40,260 nucleotides of DNA from the NCBI GenBank assembly GCA_013115135.1, contig JABANP010000484.1, forward strand, positions 1 through 40,260, given 5' to 3'. This stretch comes from Perkinsus olseni. Taxonomy: Eukaryota > Perkinsozoa > Perkinsida > Perkinsidae. The notes beneath the pieces are model-generated. The model did no database searches. It was given only the letters and a program-made list of their open reading frames with translations, and had not been told where the DNA came from. Numbering within the stretch: the first letter of the stretch is position 1; each line of letters starts with the position of its first letter. The position numbers and the translations under genes are program-made. Shown in pieces: positions 10,771-20,074 of this stretch.

Positions 10771-11153
10771 TGACACGTGGGCTCCTGCACGCAAGCCCAC
10801 TGCGAGGCGAGATCGCGCGAGTTTTACGCCGATGGAGCAAAGTTAGTCGGCGTTACAACTCGACTGTGGCGTGCCAGGCTTGCCGAGATTAGCACGCGCG
10901 CGTCTAGAGGGTTGAGGCTCTTGTGCTCATCCGCTGACCCCGTAGGCTTGACAATGCTTCCGCCGTCGCCCACCGTGTGGCCAACGTGATGATCAGCTGG
11001 TACTCCGGACATGATATCGCTTCTTAGATAACCGTTGCCTGTTTACACCGCAGCATAGTACATCTGTTCTGTGTGAACCATCGCGCTTCTTTGCAAATCC
11101 CTGTGTTGAGAATTGAACCGCAATTCCCTCGCTGCGGCTCAGTGAGTTTCCTG

Positions 11154-13347
11154 ATGTCGGCCCCCTTGGACAAGGTGTATGAAAATACTGGCGAATCATC
11201 GGGCCTCGATGTGAATAATGGCGGGGGAGCAGTATGTGAGGAGATGGAGAGAGGTATCAGCCTCGGGTGAGCTAGGCGCCATCGAGTTATCGGACTTGAC
11301 ATTATTCTCGCCTCTCAGGACTTTCTCCGCCACTTGCTGCAACGCTCTTATTTCCCAAGCCCTCTCCATGCCATTTATGTTCACTACCGCCGGTTGGTTT
11401 TCTTTCATCATCCAAGCGTTGGCTGCGTCTCTCACATTCGTATGCATTCAGATGCTCCGGGCTACTCTCAAGAATGAGAAAGTAAGTGCTTCGATGCCCG
11501 TCGGCTTTTCTCAGAAAAGTTTTCTGCAATCAGTATGAGATGCCTCCAATCAAACCGTAGGTGAAGCAGTACGCTGAAGAGAGAGGCGTGCCAACCTTTG
11601 AGAGGGAGTACACATTTCTGGGCGAATTCTGTGCAGGGAATTTTGGCCGAGGCGCAATAACCCTGGTAACCCTGACGGACGCTGTGGCTCGAATCGCGTC
11701 GGGAGGGCTTTATCAAAGCAAATAACAGATCTCTGTCAGCTGATACTGCTCGAATATTTCTCTGGTCTGATCACGAACCTCGGTGCGATAGGATTGTGCG
11801 CCGCCCTCATCGCACCAGCCATAAGTGGTAAGCACCACTAGTGTTGGGGGAGACAGAAATCCAACGACGAGTTGTTCTTTTTCAGCTGATGTTTGGATTA
11901 TCATTTTCTCGGCAATAACGCTGATCATGATCCTGGTACCGTGGCTGAGGGAGATATCAGCCGTCATGGGTGTACTCGCTGTTGTCGGCATACTCGGGAG
12001 TATGGCAGCTTGGGTAAGTACAGTCGGAACTGGATAGTGTGGGCAATTCGGCATAGTCCATCTCGAACTCGCGTTGGCACCGTGATCTCGCCTCGGCCTT
12101 CCATATCTGTGCAACGGGGGCATGCTATCTGGGCGAGGACTCGCACTCTGTGACCCGTCGCGGCACGCGAGATCAATCAAACTTATACTCTCGCAAATCG
12201 GAGTTTCCCCGGAGCGGCGCATCATCTCTGCGGGTTGTCTCAGGTTGGATCGTTATCCTACCCGATTCACACCTGATTGAGAACCTCACGGCCCGTGAGC
12301 CTCTATTAATCAATTTGGTCACAGCGTTCAGTCTGTCTATGTGGACCTCGGCCGACGTTCCCTCCTTACCGCCCTATCTCGGCGCGATAAGGGGTAGTTG
12401 TACTATCTTACACTCTGAGGGAAACTCAGTGTTTCCTTCCGCTCACATGACCCGTTGTGTTCAGGTTCCACCGATCGTCGTATAACTTTGACAATCATCA
12501 TCTGTTTAACCCTGTCGGTGGTGTATGTATACATTATTGGTTTGGCTGGGATGCAAATCTGTGATGGAGTATGTAAAGACTTTTATCCGGCGAGCCTCGC
12601 TGGTAAGGGTAGTAAACCGTCTGAGGGTTCAGCACGCCGTCACTCGTCAGGCTTCCATCCGGCTGCTCTACCCCCATGGTTGGTCTATTGCATGTATGCC
12701 TTCATACTTCTAAGAATGTTCGTTATACTGCCAATCGTCATGGTGCCGCTGATGGTCGCCTGCGAGACCGTGGTTGGACGTCTTCTGGTAGGAAAATATC
12801 TTTACACCGCTGCTCGTCTCTCGCTCGTTCATCGAACCCTTGCTGTCTTCCATTTGTGTCATCTTTTTGAAACAGCTTGCGATTCTTCTCAGAGCTGTAC
12901 AAAAGTAACGTCGAAGTTGAGCAGACTGAAGGGTTGGAGGCTCGCTGTCAGATGCCTATTATTGACTGTTGCTGCCCTAGGGGCGATTCTGGTCAAGGAA
13001 AAGCTCGCCTACTCGCAAGCGATAGCGTCAGTCCTGTTGACCTCATGTGAGTCACTCACAGCCAGGGAGCTGATGTAATTGGCCGCAAAGATGGCCAGAT
13101 TCGTCGCTTGGAAATTTCTCCATCTTAGCCTTAGGCTCTGTGCCATTCAAATCATTGCATCCTCTCAGGTGCATTATACCTATGCCAATTATGGTTCTAT
13201 GCTTATGTGATGCGTCCAGTTGGTATCAAGTTGTGGGCTGTCTATGTGTCCGGGGTCTTAGTGGCCGCTTTCGTAGTTGTGGGTACATACACCTCGATCA
13301 TGGGCATCATATCGGGCTCGCCCGAAAATTCGACAGGAATGTTGTAG
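11154..13347 (+). pseudogene. AAAP-type amino-acid permease copy C, 7-b deletion in exon 6
   Basis: All nine exons are present: 11154-11266, 11319-11481, 11561-11665, 11740-11827, 11886-12013, 12244-12393, 12465-12787, 12893-13046, 13169-13347. Each has the length of its copy-B counterpart except exon 6 (150 nt against 157) and exon 9 (longer, since the TAG seen in B is TCG here). The missing 7 bases lie just inside exon 6, after GTTGGATC, and break the frame if the conserved CTCAG acceptor at 12243 is used. An AG at 12203 would keep the frame by adding 13 new residues, but it lacks a good pyrimidine tract. Intron 5 is also unlike the other copies (230 nt and unrelated in sequence). So it is either a pseudogene or a copy with a new acceptor. 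The helix-1 motif (SQALSMPFMFTTAGW) and the C-terminal GTYTSI are intact. Confidence 0.75.
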
Positions 13348-13758
13348 AAGGTTTCCGCTAGAAGCCAGATTTTTCTTACGCATTTCTTCTTTCATCTTCA
13401 CTTTCTCCCATCGTTTCGTCATGGGTGAGTTTTCTGTCGCGGTGGTCTTCTACGGCCAGACCGGTGTATTGCTGTTGTGTTGCGACGAGTTGGAACAACT
13501 TCACTCCGATGTTGATGTGCCTGTGTTGTGAGCAAACTGAGCATTCTGATTATTAGGGCGTGCGCGGGTAGCGTTTGCTCCCTGTGATCGTAGGCGTTCA
13601 AATTAAGTAGGCTATAGCCTGTATTGCGACTCGCAATTTGCGAGGCAGAAGTAGTGTTGAGGTTAAGGTTTTACTGGTTTGTGGTCCTTACTGGTTGGAC
13701 AATCCTCATGTGCAGTACTATCGTCGAAACCCAAGGCTCAGTGGGTTGATCACTGGCA
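13348..13758. other. Intergenic, no gene seen
   Basis: No gene is recognised. A mirror triplet lies at 13624-13643. Its right edge is the start of the inverted-repeat-bounded element. Confidence 0.5.
13624..13643. repeat. 20-bp mirror triplet
   Basis: TTGCGA-C-TCGCAA-T-TTGCGA; centres at 13630 and 13637. Confidence 0.8.
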
Positions 13759-14040
13759 CTATAACTTAGGAGTCCTTCCTTAAGGAAGGACCGTAAGTTC
13801 CTTAAGGAAGGGGCTCCTCCTTGTAACTTAGGAGGCTCAGGAGCGTAAGGTCCTAAGCCTCCAAGGAGGCCCTCCTTCCTTAAAGTAAGGTCCTTGAGGT
13901 CCCTACGTGAGGTCCTTGAGGAAGGAAGCTGAGGTTTTGCTCCTTATAACATTTAGGAGCCGCTCCTTAAGGACCTCACACAAGGAGCGTCAGGACCGTA
14001 AGGTTGCTCCGACCCAGCCTACCCCCAGCTTACGGGCTCC
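13759..14040. repeat. Cluster of CCTTAAGGAAGG-type palindromes
   Basis: GTCCTTCCTTAAGGAAGGAC at 13772-13791 is a perfect 20-bp palindrome. Variants of CCTTAAGGAAGG, AGGAGTCCTT and GGTCCTTGAGG recur in both orientations for about 280 bp. Related words lie near 14830-14860 and 17985-18066. All frames are interrupted, so it is a non-coding subterminal array. Confidence 0.75.
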
Positions 14041-14059
14041 TTGAGGGAGAAAATTTAGA

Positions 14060-14131
14060 ATCGACAACCCTGAGGATCGATCCGGCGCCTCCTCGATGGC
14101 AAGCGCTACATGATAACCACGCCGCCAAACA
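14060..14131 (-). repeat. tRNA-derived SINE-like remnant
   Basis: The minus strand reads like a tRNA body (GGTTATCATGTAGC, then GAGGAGGCGCCGG and B box GATCGATCC). The acceptor arms do not pair, so it is not a working tRNA. It shares GAGGC-CCGG and the B-box layout with 6163-6240. Confidence 0.35.
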
Positions 14132-14670
14132 TCAAGAAACCATCGCTGCAACCAAAGTCAGGTGTCCGGGGGTTCATGGTTGATAGCATCATCCTTCAAA
14201 TTACTTGACTCAAGTGATCGTTCTCCTCCCCAGAGTCATCGGCCCCCCACATTCTCTGTTCAGCGCTGCTGCCCTCCGAGATTAATAATCTGGCGAATCT
14301 CAGATTATCACGCCACTCTTTGTGAAGACCGTCAATGAGGCTCTGCCAGGACTTGAACTTGGGTGTCCCGACTGTCGACCCCTGACTGTCATGCCTGGTG
14401 TCGTGCGAAGTAAAGAAATTCGAACTGTCTACCACACCCGGAGAGTCTTGCTCCCGACTCCCGCTATTGGAGTCTTACTAGTTTTTTGCGGTGTTCGATC
14501 GCCACGGCAGTTCTATGCTTATAGAACTTCTCATAAATACGCTAAGTCCAGAATAGATCGGTGTGTTGGGCACACTCGCCACAGTAACTGGTCTGAGCGT
14601 CACAGCATGCGTGGAACTAATGGCCAGAGCGCGCACAGGAGTCCTGCAATGGGCTGACACCTGCCGCTAG

Positions 14671-15549
14671 TTGAGACCGACAGAGTTGTGTGCCAAACAC
14701 AAAATAGGGGACGAGCAAGGTGAGGTAACGACTCCGGCTCGAACTGTACCCCCAAGCACACGTGCTTTCCAACTCAATTCCCACATCGCTCCGCCCGAGG
14801 AACCGCTCCTCATGCTCCTTGGGGTGTACCTTAAAGGAAGGAATTCCTTACGATCCTTAAAGTCAACAGGGAGATTTTACGGCAGCATTTTATCATGTTC
14901 GCCTCTACCGAGTGTGGGTGCTGTTGTATGTCGGTTTGGTGGAGTACCTATCGACGAGATTAACGTTCGGTCTTGTCATTGGCCGAGCGCGGGCTCGGCG
15001 AGCGGCCTGGCAGCGCCCTTTGAAGCTTCGGCCGAAGGACTGAGGCCGGTCTGGTTATGTGAGCTGTTTCGACTTTTTGTCGACGATTATTACTTTGGTG
15101 GTCGTCTGGTCAGCAGCGTCGTTCATGACTCAGCTTTATGGTTATCAGCTCTTGAGAAGCTTGGGCAATATACTCCAATGAAGAAGTTTTTGGCGACGTG
15201 CTCTCCCGACCTACTGGATGAATTAAAACGAGAGTTAACCTCTCGGAATCTTGAGGTTGTGATCAGGCCCGAAGGCGACTATTTGGATATCCACTTTGTA
15301 CATGATACGAAGCGTGATATTATCTTGGAGTGCCGTCGAGCTCGTCGTCTTCAAGAAGCTCTCCAAGTCGTCGAAGAGGTATGTAAGAGTCGTCGTTTTT
15401 CTCGTCGCAAGACGTTTCGTCTCACTGGTAACCTCGGTTTTGATCCGTTGCTGCAGCACCCCGTTGACAGAGCGGTAGCTGATGCTATACGTTCTGCCAC
15501 GGGATCGGTAGGCGCGACCTGGGATGACGAGGTCTCCCTGTCTGGGTGA
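14671..15549 (+). pseudogene. BEL/Pao-type reverse transcriptase, C-terminal part (truncated)
   Basis: The open frame gives 292 aa. From about residue 128 it fits a BEL/Pao polymerase. A FVDDYYFGG motif (about residues 137-145) stands for the catalytic YVDD box. It is followed by an ALEKLGQYTPMKKF segment like the post-YVDD helix. The end, RRKTFRLTGNLGFDP...HPVDRA...ATGSVGATWDDE, matches the conserved KR..L....FDPLG..P......W.WDE block of the family (Peptidase_A17/Pao region). Upstream RT fingers are missing or unrecognisable, so the drawn start is only the first ATG-type codon. The frame is cut at 15547 by a foldback-like insertion. Integrase resumes at 16541 in another frame. The RNase H expected between RT and integrase is absent. 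Confidence 0.7.
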
Positions 15550-15554
15550 GTATC

Positions 15555-15862
15555 ATATCGTACAGTGTCAACTGGTACAGGTCACAACTGGTGCGCAGCT
15601 AAAGTGGTACAAGAATAATCCGTACAACCGACTTTCATCTTGTGACATATGGTACAGTTGCAACTCGTACTGTGTCAACTGGTACAGTTGCAACTCATTT
15701 TGTGTCTTATGGTGCAGTGTCAGTTCATCTTGTTGCAGTCAGTACAGTGTCATTTCGTACAGTGTCGAACCGTTCAGTTGCTGCAGGTACAGTGTCGTTC
15801 AGTACAGTTGCTGCACGTACAGTCTCGTTCAGTACAGTTGCAACCGATACAGTGTTGGTTAG
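15555..15862 (+). repeat. Left array of degenerate 15-bp repeats
   Basis: About 20 diverged units with period 15 share the core GTACAGT. Because 15 is a multiple of three and the units avoid stops, all three forward frames stay open across most of the array. Translations are repetitive (TVATRTVSTGTVATH, VQLQLVLCQLVQLQ or YSCNSYCVNW types) and are almost certainly not proteins. Confidence 0.85.
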
Positions 15863-16132
15863 TAAATTCTACATGTACAATGCGAAGTAACTTCAGGGAA
15901 AATGACTGGACACGATGCGTAATGAAAAGCGTAATGAAAAATGATTCCCATCAGGCGGAGAGTTGCTGCCATTTACTGAGCTGCGAATTGCGCTGGCGGA
16001 AACGAGAGTATTGGTGAGGAGAAGTGTTCGCGCGGACGGGGGGCCTGCTGAAAAGCGGTGCTCCCTGGTTCAATTCGCGGATGCTATCAAATTGGTTGCC
16101 CAGCGTCGACGGTGGACGCGGCAGGGGCGCGG

Positions 16133-16182
16133 CAATTTTTTAGTATATTTTGGGCCGCGGCGCAAAATATACAAAAAAATTG
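16133..16182. repeat. AT-rich hairpin in the foldback centre
   Basis: A 20-nt arm starting CAATTTTTTAGTATATTTTG pairs with the arm ending at 16182, with one mismatch and a GC-rich loop of about 10 nt. It sits just before the right-hand 15-bp array. Confidence 0.75.
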
Positions 16183-16194
16183 GCGGGGTTGTAC

Positions 16195-16525
16195 GAAATG
16201 GTGGGTGTACGTGAGTAGGGTGTACGAGTTAACGCTGTATGAAGTGGAACTGTACGATTTGGCACTGTACGAGGTGAAACTGTACAATTTGACACTGTAC
16301 TAAGTGAAACTGCACGAGCGGACACTGTACGATATGACACTGTACTAGTGGACACTGTAAGATTCGACAGTGTACGGAATGACACTGTACTGAGTGCAAC
16401 AAGACGAAATGACACTGTACGAAGCGAAACTGCACGACTGGAAACTGTATGAGGTGAAACTGTACGGATTTGTGGTACACGACTCGTGTACCACGAGCAG
16501 AGTTTCTACGAGTGGCAACTGTACG
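16195..16525 (-). repeat. Right array of degenerate 15-bp repeats
   Basis: Read on the minus strand, units such as GTACAGTGTCATTTC and GTACAGTTTCACCTC recur with period 15 for about 21 copies. It is the inverted counterpart of 15555-15862. An 11-bp perfect hairpin with 1-nt loop (16472-16494) interrupts it. Confidence 0.85.
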
Positions 16526-16540
16526 ATATGATCCTCACCG

Positions 16541-17455
16541 CGTCTCTGGGGGCCGCGGCTACGCAAAAATGAAGAAGAGCTCCTGCTTAACTTCCCACCC
16601 TACTGGTCAGTGGACATAGATGTGCTATATTTTGGTGAAGGCCATAAGGTTTTTGTAGCTGTCTGTCGAGCGACAGGCCATTGCTCTATGACTCGCCTGT
16701 CCTCTGAGGATGGTCCAGGCCTTCTGCAAGCTCTGAGGCGTATCCAACTTATGCGCGGTGGTTTGAAATGGATCTACTCTGATCAAGCACCCTATTTCTC
16801 CTCCTCTAAGTTCCGAGTAGCACTCTCAGTGGAATTGGAGAGTGAATTGAGGTTGTTAGCATCGGAGGCTCCCTGGGAGGCCGGCCGGTCGAACAGGATT
16901 CACGGGCTTGGCTTGACAGTTCTTCGCCCTCTCCTTCGAAGTAACAGAGGCAGACTTCCCGAAGATGCCAATGAGTTCGACCTCATGCTAGAGTTTCTTA
17001 TGTATACCTTGAACTCTAGGCCTCTTGGTCGGTGCTACGAAGATCCCTTTGGACATGAGTATCCTCTTACCCCTGACTTGTTGGTGTTTGGGTATGAACG
17101 ACGTGTTGGTCCACTGAAGCTTGCGCAAGGAAAGCATCCTTGCCTCCCCCTTCGGGATGCTGTAAACTTCCGCAAACAGTATTTGCGTGAATATTGGCGC
17201 AAACTGCGAGTTAAAATTCTTGACGCCATTTCCAGCAAGGCCTCTAAGGTGGGAGCTAAGCGTTGGATTCCGACTCTGGGAGAGCCGGTCTTGGTCATTC
17301 GTCAAAAGGCTAGGAAATCTGATCTCGGCAGTGCCCTAGCGCACATTGATGCCTTACTTGAGGGCAAGAGAGCTTTGGTGGTCTTCCCGAGTGGTAGAAA
17401 ACAGGTTGAGTCCTTCGGGAATATATGCCTTTTATTAATATTCAGTCGAGCTTGA
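16541..17455 (+). pseudogene. BEL/Pao-type integrase, catalytic Glu replaced
   Basis: The open frame runs from the edge of the foldback insertion. NFPPYWSVDIDVLYFG carries the first Asp of the D-D-E core. IYSDQAPYF carries the second (the usual SDNG/SDQG box). APWEAGRSNRIHGLG corresponds to the family block in which the third acidic residue normally sits in an E-R pair, but here it reads N-R. NSRPLG and LTPDLLVFG match the conserved iNsRPL and ltP..ll.G blocks of BEL/Pao integrases. A C-terminal part with VVFPSGRKQVESF follows. With Asn in place of Glu the enzyme should be inactive. The zinc-binding N-terminus and RNase H are missing, so this is a relic, although the frame has stayed open for about 300 codons. 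Confidence 0.75.
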
Positions 17456-17838
17456 ACGAGGTCAATGGTCCGTCGAGGGTCGGAGCAAGGATACAGGTTG
17501 CTATTCTGGATACTACTGGGGACCGAGATTGGTATGATGGAACTATTCGAGAGACGAGTCTGTTTATGTACCACCCGGTTCTCGCTGTTTCGTCACGTGG
17601 GACGATGGTAGTCCTCCCGAGTGGCTCGATTTATCTAAAAAAGATTGATCCTATAATGCGAGATCTCCTAGACCTGCAGTACAACCCCGGCGATCTCGTA
17701 GAAGTTGAATGCTGTTCCGCGGCACCATTGCTAATTATTAGTAAGCACTGTGTAACCTCTTCGCATATGGATATACGAGGGGGGCGTGTAGAAGGACAGA
17801 GTCTCTGGGACAGTAGCACACAGAAGCGCAGCGCGTAG
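17425..17838 (+). pseudogene. Probable continuation of the BEL/Pao pol C-terminus (shifted frame)
   Basis: It overlaps the end of the integrase frame by about 30 nt in another frame. The first residues repeat a pattern of the preceding domain: GARIQVAILD...DWYDGTI then VVLPSGSIYLKKID, compared with the VVFPSGRKQVESF end of the integrase frame. This suggests two tandem small beta-barrel-like modules at the pol C-terminus, separated by one frameshift. An independent gene is possible but less likely. No catalytic motif is seen. Confidence 0.45.
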
Positions 17839-18066
17839 GATCCGCGCTTAGCTAGCTATGGCCTTGGGACGGGAGTCGAGAGGTTAGATTACTTTTTCCC
17901 TTTACCATTTTAACTGTCTTACGGTTGGTAATACTGAGTCTACTGACAGGGGAGCTAGGGAGTCTCAAACCACTAACAAAAGTTATAAGGAGTTGCCCCT
18001 TAAGGAAGGATCGTTAAGGACTCCTTCCTTTAAGGTATGCCTTGAGAAAGGACTCCTAAGTTATAG

Positions 18067-18761
18067 GGCCACTATCTATCCATTACTATTTATTGGTATT
18101 ATCGATTGGTTGACAACCAATGTGCTAATCTACGAAAGGTCTATTTCGCGTTTAGTAAGATCAATTTTGCAGAGCGAGCGATCATCCGCGCCAAGATATA
18201 TGTCTTAGTAGAATCAAATTTCGCCAGCGCGCGCTAGGGTACAATCAATTGCGGCGGCACGCCCTAAGTAAGTCCAATTTCGACGAAATGCGGAAAATAA
18301 CTTTGCTGGTAGTGGATTCAAATTTGCCGCGGTGAAGGACTCCGACGTCTGACTGCTACAGGCTGCCCGTTTCGCCACGAACTAAACCTCCCGGTCATCA
18401 ATAACTCAAGAAAGGACTTAATTGAGTAGTGAGACACTCACTGTGAGAGTATGGCGACGAAAGAGTACAAAACTGTCCTCTTGACAGAGTCTGTCAGCCA
18501 GACAGACAGACAGACAGGAGAACTCATCAAGGTAGCAATACTCAGTTACTCGCTGACTCAGTGACACCGAGAGGTACAAAAGTTTACGGCACGCTTGCTT
18601 CAGAGATATTGATGGCGACCAGCACCACCTGCCGCAAGACGGACACCCATGAGCGACAATTGCTCTCCGATCATTCGAGAAATAGTGCTGCTCACTAAGA
18701 GGCGCATGCGCCTTGAATGATCGATGACGAGAGATTCTGCCGGAAATAGCAGCTTAGTCTC
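18067..18761. other. Intergenic downstream of the composite element
   Basis: No gene. It contains an 8-bp stem with 1-nt loop (18115-18131), a CAGA microsatellite (18499-18517), mirror triplets around 18435/18442 and 18489/18496, and a 14-bp palindrome at 18700-18713. From about 18525 it belongs to the segmental duplication shared with 22285-23395. Confidence 0.5.
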
Positions 18762-19560
18762 TCAGTTATCAAACTTGAGGTTGATGCAATTTGTTCGAAG
18801 ATCTAAGCCTCTAATTCTGATCCTACTCGAGAAGCAAAGGCTGAGAGCGTCAATGTCGTTGCTCACAGGCGACAAGGTTAACTGAGTTGACGGCACGCCT
18901 TGAGCAGTCACGTCGTCGAATGTTGCGAAGTTATTGCATGGGGTACGACGATTGGTCCTGGTCCGTCCACGCCTTGTCAGTGACGAAACCCTGCAGTTGA
19001 ACTTGCTCAAGCGGGGCGAGAAGGATACGAGATTCACTTTGAACTCTTCATCACGACTGACGTTGAAGTTCTTGTCATCAACAAAGAGGACCACATTCGG
19101 TACATCCATTGCAACCACGACTCCGATGAACAGGCTTTGCAGAAGGATACGAAGCATGATAGTAGAATGAGCTGAGAATATAAAAAAATAGGGCGAATGG
19201 ATGGGCAAAGAGAGTCAAGGGATCCATGGTGGATGGCTGATCAGGAAGCGGGAAGGGATGTTCACTGATCCACGAGTCGCGTTGGATCGATCTCAGATTT
19301 GCATTTTCACGAGTGTCAAACTTCGGGTGGTTCGCGAGTTCCCCGGGGAACTTCCTCCTCAGCTTATCGGGCACGCGCGTGCATAGCTCTCACGTCACGC
19401 AAGGGAAAGAGCGCATTGTAAGTGCATTGTATCTCGATGCAAGGCGGTGGTTGGAGATAGGGATTGAAGGGTAGCGTGGGTGGCCTTAAGGGAATTCTGG
19501 CGTAACCCGTGATCGGGAAAGGTATGCTTGTCATTCCCCGATCGTTTTTTTGTCTCAAGG
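18525..19560. repeat. Segmental duplication, copy 1
   Basis: Similar in order and orientation to 22285-23395. Shared blocks include AGCACCACCTGCCGCAA, CATGAGCGACAATTG, the secreted-protein gene, CATGGTGGATGG upstream of it, and the GTCACG...GCATTGTA region further out. Copy 1 is the shorter of the two. Confidence 0.8.
18762..19157 (-). CDS. Small secreted protein, paralogue of 22595-22986
   Basis: 131 aa from the ATG at 19157. I chose this over an upstream in-frame ATG at 19208 because it begins the signal peptide (MLRILLQSLFIGVVVAM) and because the same MxRILLQSLFIGVV start is kept in the paralogue. The mature protein has FNVSRDEEFKVNL, then CRVSSLTRRGR, then TLSPVSNDIDALSLCF, and ends CINLKFDN. 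Four cysteines after the signal (CRV, PCN, LCF, NCI) are in places conserved with the paralogue, fitting two disulfides and a small extracellular beta-rich fold. No known family is recognised. It is part of a duplicated 1-kb block, and being conserved over a noisy background supports a real gene. Confidence 0.65.
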   Translation of the reverse strand: MLRILLQSLFIGVVVAMDVPNVVLFVDDKNFNVSRDEEFKVNLVSFSPRLSKFNCRVSSLTRRGRTRTNRRTPCNNFATFDDVTAQGVPSTQLTLSPVSNDIDALSLCFSSRIRIRGLDLRTNCINLKFDN

Positions 19561-20017
19561 ACATTGTGCGTGCGTCACGCACGGTGCGTGCAGTGCACGC
19601 TGTGCACAGTCAATTTCTCGAGGGGAATAAGCTATGCACGCATGCACAAGACGATCGGCGTATAATGAGTAACACCAGTGCTAACTCAAGGGCGTCACCG
19701 AATACGGGATCACTCATATTCTATAAAGATATGAGAGGTACTTGATACGAATGAGTCCCATTCGAGTTCCCGAGTGTCTCAGAAACCCTTAAATATGTCA
19801 TTCTCCCAACTCGATGGTGACGCACAGGCGTACTGCGGCCCGCAGCACGCCGCCAAGCTCATTCAGACTGAGTCTATTCGCTTTCGGAAAGTTTGTCCAT
19901 GCGTGCAGGCGGAGCGGTTGTTAGCATATCCACGAAAAGCAGATTGGGCTCCAATGAGAGAACCTTTCTGGTAGGGTGTAGTACGCTGCGCACTGCGTAG
20001 TACGCAGTCCGTAGTGT
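19158..20017. other. Intergenic, repeat-bearing
   Basis: The first 400 bp are the upstream half of the segmental duplication. A 16-bp palindrome lies at 19337-19352. The stretch 19565-19610 is a chain of overlapping GTGC/GCAC palindromes, including a mirror triplet with one mismatch at 19587-19606. A dispersed repeat occupies 19617-19675. Another dispersed repeat (19945-19995) resembles 25717-25765. Confidence 0.5.
19617..19675. repeat. Dispersed ~60-bp repeat, copy 1
   Basis: CTCGAGGGGAATAAGCTATG, then CATGCACAAGACGATCGGCG, then TATAATGAGTAACA. An almost identical copy in the same orientation is at 37674-37731, and the GCACAAGACGATCGGCG core recurs near 37200. Confidence 0.85.
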
Positions 20018-20074
20018 GGAATCTTTCCGAGAGAAGACTTCTCCCGGGGAGAAGTCTTCTCTCGGAAAGATTCC
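20018..20074. repeat. Perfect hairpin, 27-bp stem, 3-nt loop
   Basis: 20018-20044 (starting GGAATCTTTCCGAGAGAAG) pairs without mismatch with 20048-20074 around CGG. Much degraded pieces of the same words follow up to about 20100. Confidence 0.9.

Larger units (their letters stand above)
9797..11153. other. Intergenic between transporter copies B and C
   Basis: No supported gene; open frames are short and unlike any family. Palindromes are dense: 9993-10012 (triplet with one mismatch), 10033-10052, 10462-10481 and the compound 10718-10770. From 10980 the sequence leads to exon 1 of copy C. Confidence 0.5.
15545..16539. mobile_element. Foldback-like element of inverted 15-bp arrays, inserted in pol
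   Basis: The ends form a 22-bp terminal inverted repeat with one mismatch: GGTGAGTATCATATCGTACA at 15545 and its complement ending at 16539. Inside, 15-bp units of the type GTACAGTTGCAACTC or GTACAGTGTCATTTC run on the plus strand at the left and on the minus strand at the right, around a centre of about 320 bp. This is the architecture of Drosophila FB elements (inverted repeats built from short tandem units). An imperfect 8-bp duplication (CCTGTCTG / CGTCTCTG, 6 of 8) flanks it. Taking out 995 bp plus 8 bp would bring the RT and integrase frames into register, supporting insertion into a once continuous pol gene. Confidence 0.7.
13759..18066. mobile_element. Composite element bounded by 19-bp inverted repeats, carrying BEL/Pao pol relics
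   Basis: CTATAACTTAGGAGTCCTT at 13759-13777 recurs as its exact reverse complement at 18048-18066. A second, imperfect inverted pair lies further in: 14827-14862 (TACCTTAAAGGAAGGAATTC...) against 18003-18038. Both flanks are full of CCTTAAGGAAGG-type palindromes. Inside are BEL/Pao reverse-transcriptase and integrase segments in one orientation. LTR retrotransposons end in direct repeats, so inverted ends mean either a foldback or TIR element that captured pol, or inverted insertion of one palindromic family on both sides. No clear target-site duplication is seen outside the 19-bp ends. Confidence 0.5.

Noticed and set aside
15524..16017. Repetitive proteins read from the 15-bp array in three frames
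   Set aside because: All frames are open only because the period is a multiple of three. Composition is set by the repeat and there is no start context or homology.
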